Positions 34,701-47,900 of a stretch of 64,000 nt of DNA are shown piece after piece (position 1 is the first letter of the stretch; each line of letters begins with the position of its first letter). The notes beneath the pieces were generated by a model, which searched no databases, had not been told where the DNA came from, and worked only from the letters and a program-made list of their open reading frames with translations. The stretch is from Zhengitettix transpicula. Its lineage: Eukaryota; Arthropoda; Insecta; Orthoptera; Tetrigidae. The DNA lies in assembly GCA_037074705.1 (NCBI GenBank), contig CM073596.1, positions 17,938,501-18,002,500 on the forward strand, in the 5' to 3' direction. The translations under genes and the position numbers were made by a program.

Positions 34701-37700
34701 GGGAACCTGAAAAATATGTAACGCAATCGGCGCTCGTTGATCTACACTGCTAGAATCCGGCGAGGCTTATATTTATCACACTGTGCGAGATTCACTGTAC
34801 GAGAAGTGGGCTGCTTTATTTTTATTAAAAAAATTCTTCAGTGTCCGTAAATTTCAGATTAGTATCACACACACATTTTTTAAAAAAATTTTGTCATCAC
34901 GTAATGAACCTTTATAAGCAATTTTTGTAAATGAAAATTATTTAGAGTTATTTTTATTAATATGATGGTACTTTCTTTTTGTTTTATGAGCGTCCAATTC
35001 GTCTTGAGTGTAGAGCACTCGTCACTAAAATTGAGCGTCCCTTTTCCTGAACGCAACAAGTATTACACCTTTGCTACGGAGAGCATATTTGACAGATATT
35101 GTTTATTAAATTGACGGACGACGATTAAGGAAATGTTGTGTATACTATATTTTTTAATATAAGAACAGAACTTTCTTTTGTAACTAACATTGACAGAAAA
35201 TATTTTATTAATATGGATCGTTATAGTAAGAATTGTTTTTTTAAAGACAACTGCTTGAATATTTTCCCGACTATTTATTATGCACGTCGTTAAAATACGA
35301 ACAGGGGAAGCAAGTGAATATTAGACACCTTGTAACACAAGGAACTTTTTTCTTTAATAGCCAATATTTGTCATAATATGGTGTATTGCTTTATGCATGT
35401 AGGCCTACATTTTTTTTTTCTGTCGGAAAGTGTAAATTTTGCGAACAATAGTTGCTTGCTCCAAGCTTTCAAATTGTAGCTATAAATATTAATGTCTCAT
35501 TACTGACTAAACCGTTATGGCATCTTAAGGATATTTACTTCCTAATAGACTACAGCACTGCCTACCTTAATGGCCCCTAGAGACAAGCCCATCTTGGGCA
35601 TGCGAATGAGACATTCGGGAGGGTGTCGAGATATCAACGCATTGTCGAGGATATCATTTAGTTATGTATGGTACAAAGATAACAGTTATAAGGAAATGAA
35701 TAGATTGCTTTATTCTTCGTTATCAGTTAAAGAACGATAAAGTTGTCACGTATATTTACGGAAACACTCGACCAGGATAAATGTAGTCACGAATAGAGGT
35801 TTTCAGAACTTTCTACGAAATGATTCATTATGTTACACTATTTAGGTTATTTTTAAGTTAATAAGTTGGCGCAATTCCTTTTTATAAGTAAGCAGCCACG
35901 TGGGCGTTTTGAAATTTTGGTATCAAACTTCTTCAACTATCGTACACAACATGACTTAAATCTTGTTTATTTTATAATTATGTGAAATGTTAATATTACA
36001 ATAAATGAATTGGTTATTAGGTAGAAAAAATTGATTAAGCAATTAATACACATTACAATAAAAATATATTATCAACACATTTTGTTCCTAATTTGTGATC
36101 TCATCAGGTGTACATTACGTGTTAAAAAAAGAGATATATGACAACTTATGTATTAATTTAAGAACAAAAATTTCTCTGAGGAAGATGAATAGTCACGATA
36201 TTTACTCCAATTTTCTCACTATTATGGGCACCACCATATTGCTATATGTATATATTCCCCTTAAAACTTCTCATTTGAGGACTAATTTCTCTAAAAAACT
36301 CAAAAGAATATTTGAAAATTTTCAACATGATTTTGAATCAACTCATATAAATTGTACACAAACACCTCTTATCGAGATTATCACGATTATCAATTAGGAA
36401 TGATTTCTGTAATTAGTATATTACAAATATCGTATTTTGTTCTCACATAACAATTTTTTTTGGTGTGTGTGTATGAGTCTGTAATTAGAATTTTGAGCTG
36501 TTAAATTATATTAAAAATTTTGACATTGTCAACTGACCTGCAATTATTCGTCAAAAGATGCTGATAATTTCTGGCTTTCAGGTTTACTTATAATACTAAT
36601 GATGTTTATTTCTCATCTCTATTATGCCTGAGATTCAATATTATTTTAATCTTCTGTAATTTTCATATATTAGATAATTTTCAGGACCCAATTCCGTACA
36701 GGGAATTTACCAATGTACGACCAGTATCGAATCCAAACACACACCAGTCAAGATCGATTAATCTTGATCCAAGTGATTTCCGTTAGTTAGCTGTTTTCCT
36801 CGCGTGGGGGGATAATCCTTTCGTTTAGACAACGTGTGTCCGTTATCGGGGCGTGGTCGTGTTTGTGTCACAAACATTAACACGCATGTCTGACACGGGA
36901 ACTACCTAGTTATTTGGTCTATTTCTCTACACCTATGAGCACTGTGTATCTGGTCGTCCAGTAGCCATGTGTCTCTCCAGGAAACGTGCTATGGTGAGTA
37001 GATTTGCTCTTCCCCGTTAACTGCTATCACGGTGAACTGTGATTCGTGATTTTAACCCTCAAGAGTTTTGAAATTCAACATTATTAATACTGTAGAGTAG
37101 GATGTTCATTGGGTGAGATTTCGTTGAAGACTCGGAATTTTTCAGCAAAGTAATTCCTATACGATTTATCGGTGGATTATGCTGCATTATTCAAAGTCAG
37201 TACACACAACGTACCCAAAAATGAGACCAAGTCTCGACTGAAGAATTTTTTAACCAGAGGCAGAATCATCAATGTCGCGATTGCTTCCTGGTCTTCGGAG
37301 TGGTTGTCCGGAAGTGATGTTTGGTGCGTGCGCCGTAGAGCCAGGTCGGAACCCACAAGGTCGTCCCTCCTGTCCTGTCAAGGCAAACCACTCCTCATGG
37401 TAAACACAGGCTGCATCCGCGCCACAATACGCCTCAACCATTCATACACGACTGTTTACGATACAAACATTGGAATTATAGAAGTGTCATAACCGTTCTG
37501 GACCAGGGTGACTGAAATTTCCGTCGAGGTGGTTACCAATTTAGATAGTAAATTGGATTGAGGAAATGTTGTCGAGTTGCTGCACCATTTAGACGAAACC
37601 CTCCAAATTTTGTGGTAAATCCGTCTATTAGTGGAACAACTCGGGCACCTACAATGTTATTTGATGAAATAACGGTTGCATGAGCTGATCAAAGTTTCCT

Positions 37701-37922
37701 ATCTGTAATGACTCATTCGATGCTTCAGCATTTCGTTCTCTCAATACAAATGTGACCAGTTTTCTTCTTAGAATGCTAAAGTGACCCAGTGCTGCGAATA
37801 TTTTTATAAAATTTTCTTATTTATTTTGCCGTCTATTTAATGTCCAAAATTTTACTCCAATCTGGACTTAAAATTTCTTGACAATGGTGAGATATTTTTA
37901 TTGAGATTATTCGGGTATTTAC
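34701..37922. other. Noncoding stretch, no gene supported
   Basis: AT-rich with GC-richer patches at 36,700-36,980 and 37,230-37,440. A 100-codon + frame at 36,095-36,397 is AT-driven and unrecognised. The 37.2-37.5 kb patch has mirrored frames on both strands. Confidence 0.45.
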
Positions 37923-38093
37923 TTGTCTTGGAGTAGAAAAAGTGAGAAAGAAAAAAGAAAATGAATGAAAAGCCAAGAAACAAGAAAAACAGAAAGACGA
38001 TCTTTAACCTGCCTCTTTATTTCTATTCTTTCTTGTTTCTTGGCTTTTCATTTCTTTTCTTTTTTCTTTCACACTTTTTCTACTCCAAGACAA
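37923..38093. repeat. Near-perfect 65-bp-arm hairpin (171 bp)
   Basis: Left arm 37,923-37,987 and right arm 38,029-38,093 are inverted copies with about three mismatches, separated by a 41-base loop. The + strand is purine-rich on the left arm and pyrimidine-rich on the right. Arm landmarks are TCTTGGAGTAG, TGAAAAGCCAAG and AAACAAGAAA. It could be a small foldback transposon, or, if transcribed within the intron, a source of double-stranded RNA for Dicer-2. No other copy was found here. Open frames through it are by-products. Confidence 0.8.
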
Positions 38094-39863
38094 TGAACCG
38101 GAATAATCTCAATAATAAATTTTCGGCAACCCGTAATTTCTATAGTTTCAGGGCTTATTTTTATTTATTGTGTTTTTTAGGCTTGTGTACACCATTTACA
38201 TAGATGTAGAAATCCCCGTTTTTAGTCATAATTCAGCGTTGCAAATGCCACTTTAGCTAGTTCTCTTGATGTCATTCTCTCTCAACATTCATTATTTATT
38301 CATTGCTTTCACTTCATCTTCACAAAATAATGTTATTTTTTGTCTTTATACTTCCTGTAACTTTCTATCATCTTCCCGAGTAGTTTGTCCATTCTTGACT
38401 ACCTAAAGGCACAGTGTAGTCAGGTAATTTTAATTAACCACATATTGCTTCAGGGGACTATTACAGTAAATCGTGACACGAATATCATACCCGTATTGTG
38501 TAAGAGAATACTAAAGGTACGGGAGTTGACGGATCCTCCAATATGATTTCGATAATTGCACGTGTTCGTCGTGGCGCAGTGGAGAATAGGGAAACGATTT
38601 ATGGGGAGCCGGGAACCTCTGAGGTGGGTGTGGTTCTTGTGCTTTGTTCATGATCTGACGTCCCTTTTCCACGGTCTGACCGACTTCAGCACAATGGCCG
38701 ATGAGGTAGTGCTCCTTCCATCGTGACCTTGGCCCATGACGAAGAATAGAGGGTGGGTCAGCATCATCATGTGTCTGTCTCAGACAGTCAACTTCTTTTA
38801 CTTCTCTACTTGGTGTGATTGAGACCGCACACCGCACTATTATTTAAACTAACTACCAAAATCTGTTTTCTTTAACTGTTTGGTTCAAAACACGTTGTAT
38901 TGCCCGTTTGTCACACCTTCTGAACATATCGTTGTTTCTGGAACATGTGGGTATCTAACTGCCCTTTTCTTACTAATAAACATCTACATAGATATATATT
39001 CTATTATAATTCTCCTCAATCTTCCATATGGTAATTCTTGTTTTCACTTTGGGGAAAGTCGTGTACTGCAAGTATTATTAAGCGCGTTATGCACCTTCAT
39101 TGTTCACAAACTACAGTGTTAAATTCTTCAAGTAACGTCCTATGCATTTGGAACACTGAGTTTATGTCTTAAACAACTAATCGCCGTTCGTGCGTGCTAG
39201 CGCCATGTCTGTCAGGCCGATTACTTTCCGAACGATTCTAGTAGTGTTCATTCCTCGGCACTTACAAATCTAAAGATTACTGAGCAAATCAAAATTATGT
39301 CTTGGGACATATAGTGGATATAAACCATGTCTGCTAGTGTTGGTATCTGAATTAATTGCAATTCATCCTATTTATTTTCAATATACGACTTACAAAGCTA
39401 TATATGTATATTGGTTTATCTACAGAAATTGCCGGTTCTGTTATTTAATAGGTTAATAATATGTACATTTAAACATGCAAACGTGAATATGAGGAACACA
39501 CTGATTAAGAGAGAGGAAACATGGAAACAACCACGTCGTGATATTAGTCACAGCGTTTTTCTAAAAAGAACCAATTGCTTTTACGAAAATGGATGTGTTG
39601 AATTATTTTTTTATCTATACATATATATTACTTATATAATTTCCAATTTGGTATACATTATTTCGATTATGGATAATGAATTACGAATTTTTACACTGGC
39701 TTTGTTCCGTTCTTATGCATGCCAACTTGTATGCGTATTGTTTTATTAAATCAGAAGAATACTCGCATACATTCGTAGAGCTAATAAAATTAGTTGCATG
39801 GACGATTACAGTATTTTGTAAATTGCACTAATATTACCGAATTTCATGACAAGAATACAACAA
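38094..39863. other. Noncoding stretch
   Basis: A 108-codon - strand frame in the GC-richer patch 38,511-38,837 has no recognisable domain. The remainder is AT-rich and featureless. Confidence 0.45.
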
Positions 39864-40632
39864 TCTATATAATAAAAAGTATGTATATTTGTATTTATGT
39901 ATTTACGTTAATTTCTGTACAAATTTAAACGCCTGGACTGATTGCAACAAAAATTGGTACACATATTCTTCAAATCACGAGAAACGGTACTGTGGGGTTG
40001 AGAAACTCCTAGCATAAATGTGGAAAGAATTATAATTGAAAACGTGATAATTTTGTGTTCTTTTACTGCGCGCCAAGAGACCATGACGTCACGCGGGAGA
40101 GAGACGTTACCACGCGACGAACAAAGGAAATAGTTCCTTTTTCCGTAATGAAATAAAGCAGAAAAATATTCATTGAATGAAAAGTACAATTTTATCCGTA
40201 ATACTTCATCGAATGATGATAAAAAACAACATGAAATACTTTACGATCCTAGCGGTAAATGTAAGTTATTTTTCGTGCCATATTTGTTAAGTCCAATATG
40301 GCGACCTTTTTTACATTGTGAATCTAGCTAACAATTTCATCAATTTAATCTTCCGTAATGTCTAAAGACTGAGGGACAATTATATCCTGCAATACTCAAG
40401 GAGTATATTAAGTATTCTATTCGTAAAGAAATTCGGATGTATGTTTGTTGGCATTGATGCAATAAAATTCAATGTATTTTATAGCTGTTACCTTAATGCA
40501 CTATCGGTCGAAAGTATGTACAAAACTAGGAACAGTTACATTAGGTTAAATCACTTCATCACTAAAGATTACTGTAGAATAAAATACTTTTTAGGGTTTA
40601 TATAAATAAGTACACGGGAAACGCCCAGCTAG
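39864..40632 (+). mobile_element. Complete non-autonomous Helitron-like element (769 bp)
   Basis: Starts TCTATATAATAAAAAG after an A and ends ...CAGCTAG before a T, matching the Helitron rule of insertion between A and T with 5'-TC and 3'-CTRR. A short GC-rich hairpin (GGGAAACGCCC) lies just before the 3' end. Shared internal landmarks with the copies at 21,828 and 44,068 are AACAAAAATTGGTACACATA, TTCTTCAAA and GGAAAGAATTATAATTG. There is no target duplication, as expected for Helitrons. No Rep/helicase ORF, so mobility would depend on an autonomous relative. It contains a perfect CRE, TGACGTCA, at 40,084-40,091. Confidence 0.7.
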
Positions 40633-40744
40633 TTTAATAAAATCTTAAATTATTTCATCATTTTATCGTTCAGTCACAAACTTCCGACAAGAGCGAATTT
40701 ATTTATTGACCTTTCTTTTCATATAATCGAATGTGGACTGAAAA

Positions 40745-41115
40745 ATTTTAATTTGCACCGCCGCCCCAATTTAGCTGTAAAACGGCTGTTATTGTTTATC
40801 TGTAACGAGTTTTTATTGACGCCGAACTTTATGCGACCAGGAACTCTATTCGTAATTATACTTAATTACATTAAATACTTTATATTTAGGCTTTATCGAA
40901 ATTGCAACAGCAACATAATTATATTAACTATTTTGTTGTTTACTTTCTAGCGCCGCTGTCATTTTTCGCTAACTTTTCCCACCCACAGTCGCCGCTCATT
41001 CGCAAACACATTACTTCGGACAATTAACAGGGCGATTATGAACAACTCCATCGGATTATCGGGAACTGTTATTTACTATTATTACTATTGGCGATAAAGC
41101 GGCGTGTGTTTTGGT
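40745..41115. promoter_or_regulatory. Candidate enhancer rich in homeodomain and Forkhead-like sites
   Basis: A unique-looking block following the Helitron-like copy. Readable sites: TTTATTG (40,812-40,818), TTTATG (40,828-40,833) and TTTATCG (40,892-40,898), all posterior-Hox-like; TAATTATACTTAATTACATT near 40,855; TGTTTAC (40,937-40,943), Forkhead-like; further TATTTAC and GGATTAT words; and GC-rich segments between them. No open frame or repeat copy is evident. The dense mix suggests an intronic developmental enhancer, but single-sequence motif clusters in AT-rich DNA are weak evidence. Confidence 0.3.
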
Positions 41116-41649
41116 GAAATGCGATAGCTGAAACAGTTTCCAATTTCACATTTAGCCTAGTTCTAATAACATCGATTCCCATGACTCATCAAGGAAAATT
41201 TATAATGTTTTGTACTTACAATATAACGGTCGTAATACTTTTCTGCCATTTTTTTCATCCTCCATAGAAAATCGCTCATTGAATCATCCTGAACCTTATA
41301 AGCTATATTTTGTTAGTAAAAACCTGAAGACGTACTTCCTTTCGCCCACAAATATTGGAATTCCTTAATATTTACTCAACGCGTCTTTTAATAGGCTTTC
41401 GCACTCAGGATACGTAAAATGATCTTTTGGTACTAATTCCAACCAGTTCCCTCTTTAATTGTACGATTCATATAACTACATTTCTTTCTTCAAACGACTT
41501 AATCATGTTATTTAGGATCGTGATTTCCTGTTTATAACATGCAAACAGAACCGGAATTTTTTCCACAGAACCGTTGTTCACGGTGGTTATAAATCAAAAT
41601 TAAGTAAATAATTATCCAATATTTTTCAAAGTATTTCCCTTATTCATGT

Positions 41650-41772
41650 CAATTTTTTTTTGGGTGTAGACAGGCTATGTATAGGGTAATCCACATAGTG
41701 GCAACTCCCCTCTTATAGCATAGGAAAGGGATTTGAAAGGGGGGATGCGGAAAGGTGAAGGAAGGTAGCCAA
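41650..41772 (-). mobile_element. Family B retroposon, 5'-truncated reverse copy
   Basis: Reverse complement of the 3' third of the family B element: GGTAATCC, GGCAACTCC, TAGCATAGG, GGGGGATGCGGAAAG, GGAAGGTAGCC. A T run at about 41,653-41,660 is the A tail read in reverse. 5' truncation fits non-LTR retrotransposition. Confidence 0.6.
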
Positions 41773-42433
41773 CATTAGAGAATGCGCTAAATGTATTTTA
41801 CGACTTCGTTTTACTACCGCGAGTTTAAACAGTAATATTCTCTTTTAGAAAGGTACCAAAGCAAGTTCTCTGAGTTGTACTGAATTAATTAGTTTAACTT
41901 AGTAGGCTATTTTATTAGGTACATAATTTTAAGAATTGAAGTTAGTTTGTAGCCAAAGGTTTCTGCAAGTTTAAGAAAATATTTTAGACTAATTGTGGAG
42001 GTCCGCCAACAGTGTAGAACCTCTTGTCTCTCAATCAATTTAAAAAATTCATTTTTTATTAATATTCAATTAATAACATTCTTACGGTTAGTTATGTAGA
42101 TCATATACCAACATTATACGAAGCCTTTAAAAAAGTGAAATTGTTTACGTTATCTAATTTAGCTCATGTTAAAGTAAATGAAGAACCATTTCACTTAGTA
42201 ATAATAGGTCTATCTGGGTATTCGCCTATACATTTTGGAGTTACCACGGTAAAGGACGTGATAGTATAAATACATTGAAATATTTGTGGCTGTAGCGTAT
42301 GTATATTTGTGTGTAAGAGGGTAATAAAGAAAAACGAGTTTAAAAGAAGGATTGGAAAGTAAATGTAAAATAATGCAGCTTTGTCATCTCGTTGGAGGTG
42401 AAACATGAAAACTGAAAACATTTTAATGTATAA

Positions 42434-42790
42434 GTTGTACTACTTAACTCTGATAAATGCAAGGAACAACTCCCATTGGAATAGTCGGCCAGCTGCCTCC
42501 TAAACTATTCGAGGCACGGAGAAGGGAATTCTGCGCCCTTAGAAGGGCGTGGGACAAATACCAAATGCCCGATCTACCTGATGCAGATTTTCTAGGTTTT
42601 CTCCTGCATCACTTTTAGGAAAATGCCGGGTATGATCCTTAAACTATAGTCCGGGGGCACCAGTGTACATCTGGCTACCTTCCTCTATCCTTCCGCATCC
42701 CCCCTTTCAAATCCTTCCAATGCCCTATGCTATTAAATTGGAGTTACCACCATGGGGATTACCCTCATGTAGCCTGTTACTCTAAAAAAA
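42434..42790 (+). mobile_element. Family B retroposon, fullest copy
   Basis: Starts around TTGTACTACTTAACTC, passes GTCGGCCAGCTGCCTCCTAA and CTGATGCAG, and ends in TCTAAAAAAA. It carries the head region seen alone at 44,854 and the tail region seen reversed at 41,650, linking the fragments into one family. No RNA polymerase III boxes or coding frame were recognised, so LINE 3' region versus SINE is undecided. Confidence 0.65.
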
Positions 42791-44067
42791 TTACTTGAGT
42801 GTTAATTCGCATTGAAATATAAATTTAATCCTAAGTTTCTAAACTATGTTCCGAATCAATTTCTTAAGATATCCCAGAATCGTTGTTTACTTACGTGCTA
42901 TATATGACGACGTTTTGGTTGCTCTATTTAAAAGAAAATGGATGTATTTAATTTCTGCTCCCTGATGAGAAATGCATGTGGTGGGAAGATGAAATGGTGT
43001 AGTTGAAGAACGCTTGTGCTTAATTCCTCCGGGGTTCATTCATTTCTGGTGGGCGATCGTGGTAGAATGTACGAGCTAGGTAATGGCTGCTCCTGGTTCC
43101 TTCATTGTCGTCAGAAGCACAAAGTAGGAGTTACGTCTGCCCGACCCATCTACCCGAGGCTCTGATAAGCGAGGGAGAACAGACAATGGACGTCTTTCAC
43201 GAAGAAGATGCTCGCCCGCTTTGCTACTGGCGTTCAGTACCACCAAATCTGCTGCGTGCCTAATCTACAGCACGTTGTAAAGTGCAGTGTAACAAGCCAC
43301 TTAACGACGTGGGGGACCTCAAAGGGTTACCAATGTGCTTACGTTTCAGCAAGACACGTGAAACTAAAGCATTACTGCTTTACATCCCGTCTATTCCCGA
43401 TATCGTCAACCAGTCTTCTGTTGGGGTCCATGAAGAAAGTAATTTTGTTTTCTCCAGAGGTTATTGGTCAGCTTGCAGTCATCACTTCCAACGCCATGAA
43501 CAGACAGTAATATTAGTCCGCGGTCCACACCCTGCTGCACCTTGCCGTGGCATTAGCACTTTATTTGCCTTATTTGAATACCGTTTCGTCCATCAACTCT
43601 GGAGGTAGTCGAGGCAGGTTTCGTGGAATTATTGACAGGTTGTGAGAGAGGAAACTCGTACCCCATACTGTGCTTCCTTTTTGAAGACAAGGAGCAGCAG
43701 CACCTGCTGTGAGTCCCCCCTGCTGTTGCAATTCGAGTCCGCAGACCGCTTAGCATTTCCTGAGAACCCCACCCTCGCTCGTCTGGAGCTCTGGTTACCT
43801 TACGCAGACTGTTATTACCTGCTCAAGGCGCTTCTCCAGACTGTAATTGAATGTTATCAAATTAATTAATTCTTCGTCTACAGTTTCGCATCTAATCAAA
43901 AATCTCATCACGAATTAGTTCGGCATCAATCTGCTTTTATTTACCAACTGTTGCATAAGAAATGAACTAATGAACGTAGATTTTCTAATGTACCGATTTA
44001 AAGAATGATTTTACTTCACGTTCTTCTTTAGTTACTTAATCTATTGTATACCATGTATTATAGACAA
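42791..44067. other. GC-richer noncoding stretch
   Basis: The segment 43,000-43,850 has the longest run of mixed-composition sequence without a repeat match. Several overlapping frames of 67-108 codons occur on both strands, and none has a recognisable domain or convincing exon borders. An unrecognised exon or old transposon remains possible. Confidence 0.35.
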
Positions 44068-44828
44068 TTTATATATATAGTAAAAAAGAATGTATATTTG
44101 TCTGTATGTATGCATTTATGTTAGTCTCTATACATATTTAAACTTGTGGACAGATTGCAACAAAAATTGGTACACATATTCTTCAAACGACGATAAAGGG
44201 TACTGTGGAGGTGAGAAATCTGTAGCATAAAGGTGGAAAGAATTATAATAAAAAAAATGTGATCATTTTCTGTTAAATTACTGGGAGTCAAGAAATCATG
44301 TCGTCACAGAACACGCGAGAGGGAGAGAGACGTTACTACGCGAAGAAACAAAGAAAATAGTTCATTTTTTCGTAATGAAATAAAGCCGATTGTTTTCATT
44401 GCATAAAAAGTATAATTTTATCCAGTATCCATCGAATGATAATAAAAAAACAATACGAAATACTTTACGATCCTTGCGGAAAATATAAGTTAATTTTCGT
44501 GCCATATTAGTGTTTACATTGTGAATGTAGTTAACAATATTATCAATCACATTTCGTAATGCCTGAAGACTGAGGGACAATTATTTCCTGCAATAATCAA
44601 AGCGTTTATTTAGGAAGATATTAGGAGGTATGTTTGTTGGAATTGATGCAATACAATTAATGGTATTTTACAGATATTAAATTAATGCACTAACGTATGT
44701 ACGGAACTAGGAACAGATTGATTTAGGTTAAATAACTTCTTGATTAAATATAGAATATTAATATAGAATTAAATACTTTTTACGGTTTGTATAAATAAGT
44801 ACACGGACAACGCCGGGCAGCCACCTAG
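44068..44828 (+). mobile_element. Helitron-like element, second near-complete copy (761 bp)
   Basis: Same order as 39,864-40,632: TATATATATAGTAAAAAAG start (TC changed to TT), AACAAAAATTGGTACACATA, GGAAAGAATTATAATAAA, GACGTTACTACGCG, and a GC-rich hairpin GGACAACGCCGGG followed by CCACCTAG before T. The A at 44,067 and T at 44,829 keep the A|T insertion context. No coding sequence. Confidence 0.65.
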
Positions 44829-44853
44829 TATAATAGTCATTAACATATATAAA

Positions 44854-44935
44854 TTGTACAAATAACTCAGATAAATGAAAGTAACAACTCCCATTTGAAT
44901 AGTCGGCCAGCTGCCTCCTAAACTAGTCGAGGCAC
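44854..44935 (+). mobile_element. Family B head fragment
   Basis: Matches 42,434-42,514 (TTGTACAAATAACTC, CAACTCCCATT, GTCGGCCAGCTGCCTCCTAA, GTCGAGGCAC) and then stops. It sits 25 bases after the Helitron-like element's end. Confidence 0.6.
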
Positions 44936-47900
44936 TTAAAAAGTATAATAACCTATAGTTTCCGAATAAAATAATTTTGTCCTGAGCGTCATCACAGATC
45001 TCCCAGTAGTTTTTTTTCTGGGGGGGGGGAGGGGTTGGGGGGGGGTGGAAATTCGAACGTGACATACGTTATCTCAACGTGAGAATCTGTATTGACAAGT
45101 GTTGCTGTTTTTGGAAACGAGTTATTGAAAATCCATAGCAGGAACTGGTTTTACATTTGCGCCATGCAGAAATTTTATTTGTCAAAACCAGATTACTGCA
45201 CTCGAACGACATTTAATGCTTTCTGGTTGAGAGTTGTCTGCGTAAATCCGATCAAATATCACTGTGAACAGGAAATTGCATTTGTTGCTCCTCTTTCGAT
45301 TCGGCTTTTTTAGATTCCTATAATTACGTATCGTGTGTTTTTTTCCCCCCTGTGTGTGTCCATGCAGCTGTAACGTGTTATTACCGTAGTTATGCCACGT
45401 GCAAGGGAAGCCAATTTATTACGATAAGTCGAACGCGATTTACTGTGCATATGAATGTTTGTGGAGTTATATTGAGCAAGTATATTTCACTTCAGATTTA
45501 TGAAGTGTCAGTAGATTCTTGCAGCGGTTCGAATATCACGATTTTACAATACAGAAAGAATTGTCCTTGGAGAAGACGGCCGGAGAAATTGAGTGAATGG
45601 AGTGTAATATTACAGGAACCGATATTTGAGAGCTCAGAGACACTTTTATGTTTGGAGGAAATAATAGATTCTTTCCCGGGCAGGTATGAAGAAAGAATGG
45701 GCTGAAACTGCAGTCTGCAGCATAGAATATTCGGCGATTCGCGTTTCTGTTTTCGCACCATGTCGGCAATAGAGGAAGAAGGTATTAAAATATCTGAGAA
45801 AAATTTGAAAAATTTAATCAATTCTAAGCCACATATTTACTAGAAAAATTATAACAATTGAAAAAAAAACATTGGAAAAAAGGGTACACGTGCGTGCCTG
45901 AAAATATTAATTTATCTTCATGCGTATAAATTATCAAGTAATATTTATATTTATTTATTTTTCAAAAAGATATTTACTTTTGATTTTTTTAATGTAATCA
46001 ATTTTTTCAATCTTAATTATAATTGAATATATTTTCGCAATCATCCATGTAAACATTTTATTAATTCCTTTTTCAAAAGTTTGTTTACCATTTTAACTAT
46101 GTTTTTCTGTCGTTTACGGTTTGTTGTCTTCGTAAACAAGTTAATAAAATCAGAGAGTATTCGCGTCTGCTGTGTACCGTCTTTGAAAGTAGATTAAGTT
46201 CTCCAGGGATCGTATACGCTGTTCAATTTGCTATCTGTTTCGAATATACCGCTTTGATCGTTTCGCTTTAGAAAGTGATGAAAGGGGTAATTGGACCGGA
46301 AAAGGAAGTGCCTCGTGTATGAAAAATAACAAAGTTAATTGGATCGACAGATCATTAAATGAATACATTTAAAAGGGAAATGGTGTTTTATGAAGGTAGA
46401 AAAAGTTGGCTTACAAACAATTTTTATTTACAGATTACTTTTCTTGGTTTTGATATACATTTTATATAATCTACATTTTGGATGTTTTTTTTAAAAAAAT
46501 TTAATCTTTATAGATTAGAAAATGTAGTAGGCCTATAGAGTATATAAGTGAGGAAACGGATATTTTTGTTCTCAGTCTTTTTCTTTGCCATATCTGCGAG
46601 AAAATGATCGGAATCGGGGTTAAAATAATTAACGTAGTTAAATGCGAAGTGTTTCAGGTGACGTCCAGGAGTATAAAATACTTGTGCTCATGTATTCTAT
46701 GGATTTTTTTTTAAAAAAATTACATTTTTTAAAAACATGTTTAAAGTCGTCTAAAACCAATAAAATGGTTTGGAAATACAAATTCAATATTATTTAGGAA
46801 GTCAAAGAACGAGCTTTTTTTTTTCCAAGAGATTAAATATATCCAGTACATCTATTTTCATCTAATATTTAAATGAAATACACTGTCCAATTGAAACATA
46901 CAAATAGCACGTGCTATAATTTGTTAAACGTTTTGTGCCTGTTTCAGTTGGTCATTATAGTTATTTTAAAATTTTCGCAGAGAACGGTAACATTTACTAA
47001 TGAGATCTGTCCATAGCAATAATTTATTTACGTTTATATTATACGCTAGTGTAAAATTGATATGCTATGTTTTTAATCATAATAATTATTATTGTTATAT
47101 ATTTATTATTATATTAATGAATTAATTATTTTGTTTTTAAATATCCTAATAATTTTATTTTCTGTATTCTGTTCTTTAAAAATTAAGTTATCATAATATT
47201 AATTAGCAATTTGATTTACTTGATCTATTTAATTATATATTTCTTATAAATTTATTATAATTATTTTATTAGTTTTAACATTCAATTATCCTGTTTTATG
47301 TCTATTTTAATTAGGCATACATAGTTTGAAGCATTTATTTGCTTTATATGTAAGCAAAAAAATATTACTTGCCGAAAGGTTCTAAGTTCCAAATCAATAA
47401 ATGTTTTTGAGAAATTTATTAAAAAGTTGTTACATGTCAGCCATAAAATTTTAAAATATTTTGAGAGAACAAATTAGGTACATGGTAAATGATGTGAGGC
47501 AAAGATTTTTTTTAAAAAAAACTGGTTATAGTGAACCATTTAACACCGAAGCTAAATTCGTATATCACGGAATGTGTGTCACGTAGTTAGCAAAATCCGA
47601 CAACAGGAAGGATCAAGTTTAGACTCAGTATGTTAGTTTAACCCAGTTCTGCAGGATTTAGCGTTTCGAGAGCTTAATACCGAAATATATGCCGTTGAAT
47701 AGTTAACTGTATCTACAGAAGACATCGAGCTCTGACGTGGTTGAAATTGAGATGTTACATATTAAGAGCTGTAAATATTAACTGGTGGTGTACTACGAGT
47801 GTAAATTTTCAAGGGGATAGATTTTGTTTGATCTTGGTTGTATTAGTTCAACCTAGTTTCTCAGTTCACGAAGTTAAAAGCTCTTAAGAAACCTATCTGT

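Noticed and set aside
38511..38837. 108-codon - strand frame
   Set aside because: No recognisable domain and no exon borders; a GC-patch by-product.
43208..43870. Cluster of overlapping frames of 67-108 codons on both strands
   Set aside because: Mirrored frames in a GC-richer region without a domain or consistent splice sites. Kept only as a noncoding description.
45524..45545. B-box-like GGTTCGAATATC
   Set aside because: No matching A box or cloverleaf upstream.
45660..45690. Acceptor-donor-like GGGCAG|GTATGA
   Set aside because: The tract is interrupted by GGG and the donor is weak; not comparable with 7,992 or 29,325.
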